Assembly (NCBI GenBank): GCA_016715905.1
Contig: JADJXI010000014.1
Location: 1 to 13,319 of the forward strand
DNA length: 13,319 bases
DNA from: Sphingobacteriaceae bacterium
GTDB lineage: Bacteria; Bacteroidota; Bacteroidia; B-17B0; Aurantibacillaceae
Direction: 5' to 3'
Positions within the stretch are counted from its first letter, which is position 1; every line of letters begins with the position of its first letter. Positions 12,529-13,319 of this stretch are shown piece by piece. Made by a program: the position numbers and the translations under genes. The notes below the pieces were generated by a model. It had not been told where the DNA came from. It was given only the letters and a program-made list of their open reading frames with translations, and did no database searches.

Positions 12529-13319
12529 TTATCGTAGTAATGTCATTTTCTTTGTTTGCGAATAAACCTGTTCTGAACCTGTCGAAGGACCGGCCTGTAG
12601 CTTGTAAAAATATATTCCGCTGGGCATATTGGCAGCGTCCAAAGTTACTTCATACATTCCCGCTTCTTTAACCTCATTAACTAATGTTGCAACGTCGCTC
12701 CCAAGTATATCATATACCTTTAGCATTATATATTGCTTACTGTCTACTGCATACTGAATACTGGTTAGTGGATTAAACGGATTTGGATAATTCTGCTTTA
12801 ACTCATACTTCGCTGGTACATTATTAATTGTTACTTCCACTTCCTTGCTGTATTCAAACTTCCCATCCGTATCTATCTGTTTCAATCGATAAAAATAAGT
12901 ACTGCTTAAAATATCTTTATCTGTAAAACTGTAAGTCTTGGGCGAATTACTATTACCATGCCCATTCGCGAACCCAATCTTTTCCCACGTTTCACTTTTC
13001 CCATTTGCCTTTTCCGTTTTTCTATCTCAAACCCATAATTATTAACCTCAGTTTCCGTCTGCCAGTTAAGTCTAATTTTATTATTAATAACAATCGCTGT
13101 GAATGATGTTAACTCAACCGGCAAAGCTGCCTCCGGTATATCTTTTAATCTTGGATAATTAGTTCCAATCATTTCCCAGATATTAGTAAAATCCCAACTG
13201 GCATTAGTAAATGTTGTGTTTGTTTTCATTAAAACAGTAGTTTTACCGATACCGCCTGCACTGCTAGTTCGCGAAGTCTCGGTGTCCCAGAAACCGTTAC
13301 TCACAACAGGGCAAGAATA
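12529..13319 (-). CDS. Secreted protein with type IX sorting domain (5' end outside window, frameshifted)
   Basis: The frame is open to the right edge, so the N-terminus is missing. In order: a FWDTETS...GGIGKTTVLMKTNTTF segment typical of the end of GLUG-type repeat proteins; LPVELTSFTAIVINNKIRLN and NNYGFEIEK, the start of a fibronectin-like domain; then LKQIDTDGKFEYSKEVEVT, KQNYPNPFNPLTSIQYAV and the type IX C-terminal domain ending KKMTLLR. A single-base loss in a run of five A's (plus-strand 13017-13021) shifts the frame. With one extra A the text reads TEKANGKSETWEKIGF on to the downstream part, exactly as relatives do. Before the end, a PSTGSEQ insertion (plus 12570-12590) comes from a dispersed CCTTCGACAGGTTCAGA repeat. 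The protein would be exported by the type IX system and attached to or released from the surface. The frameshift may be a real mutation or a sequencing error. Confidence 0.8.

Overview
The window is AT-rich DNA from what looks like a member of the Bacteroidota/Ignavibacteriota (FCB) group. The best taxonomic clue is the minus-strand gene at the right edge. It carries a C-terminal type IX secretion sorting domain with the NYPNPFNP signature. The Bacteroidota-style outer-membrane barrel proteins and the mostly weak Shine-Dalgarno sequences fit this. The assignment is inference from protein families; no rRNA or other phylogenetic marker is present.

Layout, left to right: repeat module A (1-440); a truncated outer-membrane barrel gene (526-1008) with a duplicated tail (1004-1218); repeat module B and a small repeated coding fragment (1250-1761); a multi-pass membrane protein, possibly a GT-C glycosyltransferase (1786-2994); module C and GC-rich palindromes (2995-3827); a nucleotidyltransferase/HEPN pair (3922-4939); a GxxExxY gene (5031-5777) broken by a four-helix-bundle cassette with inverted heptamer arrays at its ends (5214-5680); a second barrel gene (5884-6468) with its tail; module D; a third barrel gene (7186-7770) abutting a short-chain dehydrogenase remnant (7769-7927); a minus-strand HTH/coiled-coil protein (7988-8401); a HicB-HicA pair (8908-9388); modules E, F and G plus other dispersed repeats (9470-11142); a DUF433/DUF5615 pair (11273-11883); module H (11985-12500); and a partial, frameshifted secreted protein with a type IX sorting domain (12529-13319, minus).

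This is an accessory region. Short toxin-antitoxin-like pairs and broken genes sit between a composite repeat that occurs eight times, always in the same orientation. Each copy contains one or more AT-rich motifs (about TTAAAATAATTTCGTT), then a hairpin with two arms whose sequences vary but stay complementary around an invariant internal loop (CTGTTTGA facing GAGTT), then one or more hairpins of the form CTTTTCT-loop-AGAAAAG. GC-rich mini-palindromes are nested in loops and between motifs. The near-identical barrel genes, their shared tails and the clean deletion in copy 1 show that segments here have been duplicated and rearranged. No transposase, integrase, tRNA, rRNA or CRISPR array was found, so whatever moves these repeats must act in trans or lie outside the window.
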